From a virus: DNA of 39,120 bases. Positions 38,290-39,120 of this stretch are shown here, one piece after another. The notes under the pieces were generated by a model. It ran no database searches and had not been told where the DNA came from. It worked only from the letters and a program-made list of their open reading frames with translations. Location of the stretch: positions 1 to 39,120 of IMG/VR virus record IMGVR_UViG_3300045452_000081; one strand, written 5' to 3'. Both the position numbers and the translations under genes were made by a program. Every line of letters starts with the position of its first letter. The first letter of the stretch is position 1.

Positions 38290-39120
38290 ATGGCACGAGG
38301 AGTTACCTACAGGCGCGTTGAGCCCGTGAAGCCCGCCGCTGCGTATATCGGCGGCAAGAAGCAGCTGGCGGCGGCCGTGATCGAGCGCATCGACCGCGTG
38401 CCGCACGAGACCTATGCAGAGCCGTTCGTCGGCATGGGTGGCGTCTTCTTTCGCCGGCGCAATGTCCCAAAGGCGGAGGTCATCAACGATCGCTCCGGCG
38501 ACGTGGCGACGTTCTTCCGCGTGTTGCAACGTCACTACGTCGCCTTCGTCGAAATGCTGCGCTGGCAGGTGACGTCGCGCCGCGAGTTCGAGCGGCTTAT
38601 GCGAACCGATCCGTCGACGCTGACCGACCTGGAGCGAGCCGCGCGCTTCCTCTACCTGCAGCGCACGGCCTTCGGCGGAAAGGTCGCCGGCCGAAACTTC
38701 GGGGTGTCTGTGAACCTGCCGGCTCGGCTGGACGTCACCAAACTCGTGCCCATGCTGGAGGAGCTGCACGAGCGCCTCGCCGGCGTCGTCATCGAATGCC
38801 TGGACTGGACCGACTTCATCGCCCGCTACGACCAGCCGGGCACGCTGTTTTATCTGGACCCGCCATACTGGGGCTCCGAGCGGGACTACGGCCCCGGCTT
38901 CGAGCGTGCCGACTACGATCGCTTGGCCGCCGTTTTAAGCGGCCTTAAAGGCCACTTCCTGATGTCCATCAACGACGTCCCCGCCATCCGGAGAGCCTTC
39001 GCCGGCTTCAACCTTCGGTCTGTCCCGGTGACCTACACGGTGGCCGCCGGCAACAACGCTCGTCGGATGCGCGAGCTGATCGTCTCGCAGCCTGTTAATA
39101 AGTCGAAAAGCGCTGATTGA
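38290..39120 (+). CDS. DNA adenine N6-methyltransferase, Dam (D12) class
   Basis: A 276-residue methyltransferase. The order is that of the D12/Dam class: a start with AAYIGGKKQLA (residues 17-27), the S-adenosylmethionine motif EPFVGMGGVFF (44-54), INDRSGDVATFFRVLQ, a long helical target-recognition region, and the catalytic DPPYWG (190-195), ending with SINDVPAIRRAF. No restriction enzyme is adjacent, so it is an orphan enzyme that probably protects phage DNA or tunes gene expression. Mu has its mom modification gene at the same end. Target sequence (GATC or other) cannot be read from sequence. It stops at the last base of the window. Confidence 0.92.
   Translation: MARGVTYRRVEPVKPAAAYIGGKKQLAAAVIERIDRVPHETYAEPFVGMGGVFFRRRNVPKAEVINDRSGDVATFFRVLQRHYVAFVEMLRWQVTSRREFERLMRTDPSTLTDLERAARFLYLQRTAFGGKVAGRNFGVSVNLPARLDVTKLVPMLEELHERLAGVVIECLDWTDFIARYDQPGTLFYLDPPYWGSERDYGPGFERADYDRLAAVLSGLKGHFLMSINDVPAIRRAFAGFNLRSVPVTYTVAAGNNARRMRELIVSQPVNKSKSAD

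Noticed and set aside
1-39120. CRISPR arrays, insertion sequences, restriction-modification pairs or toxin-antitoxin modules
   Set aside because: No regularly spaced repeats were seen, no transposase other than MuA, and no recognisable endonuclease or toxin pair.
1-39120. Mu-type TG...CA ends with target-site duplication
   Set aside because: The window begins at an ATG and ends at a TGA of genes; no matching terminal repeats or end motifs can be seen at the edges.

Overview
The window is an almost complete Mu-like transposable prophage or phage of an alphaproteobacterium, with a non-contractile (siphovirus-type) tail. The DNA is GC-rich. A phage-encoded GcrA-family regulator, a Rhizobiales-looking UUCG hairpin next to a phage tRNA and RcGTA-like tail genes point to Alphaproteobacteria, probably Rhizobiales; genus is not claimed. 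Both window edges fall exactly on gene edges (an ATG at base 1, a TGA at the last base). I see neither Mu-type ends nor flanking host genes, so the true prophage limits are not shown.

Layout: two divergent arms run outward from a central immunity region (about 18.5-20.6 kb). Leftward from 18.7 kb come a Cro/Ner-like protein, small early genes, MuA transposase (with a frameshift near its C-terminus), MuB, a run of small regulators, Gam, GemA, a GcrA homologue and a Mor-like activator. Still leftward follow the late lysis genes (endolysin, overlapping spanins), terminase, portal and gpF-like minor head protein, ending at base 225. Rightward from 18.8 kb come a self-cleaving type repressor and a lipoprotein. 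The second late arm starts at 20.6 kb: protease/scaffold, decoration protein, major capsid, a tRNA-Met, connector and tail-completion proteins, tail tube, tail chaperones with a GGGAAAC frameshift site, tape measure, tail tip, gpJ-like host-specificity protein, fibres and an adenine methyltransferase. Compared with Mu, the whole left half (repressor through gpF) is inverted relative to the right half.

The most interesting signal is a pair of identical late-control sites. The same 18-bp perfect palindrome, inside a 21-bp exact repeat, lies upstream of the endolysin (leftward) and of the protease/scaffold gene (rightward). These are the positions of Mu's Plys and PI promoters. Each copy is followed 4-5 bp downstream by a GANTC site, the CcrM methylation sequence read by GcrA. 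Because the phage carries its own GcrA homologue and a Mor-like activator in the middle genes, I infer that late transcription may be gated jointly by the Mor-like protein and by GcrA with cell-cycle methylation.

Other notable items are a stand-alone ClpX-type zinc finger between terminase and portal, two loci in the early operon where long in-register antisense ORFs compete, a cluster of GGAT/ATCC half-sites at the lysis/lysogeny switch, a GTTTCAC inverted repeat resembling parS or a MuA end site at the base of the inverted arm, and duplicated modules in the tail fibres.
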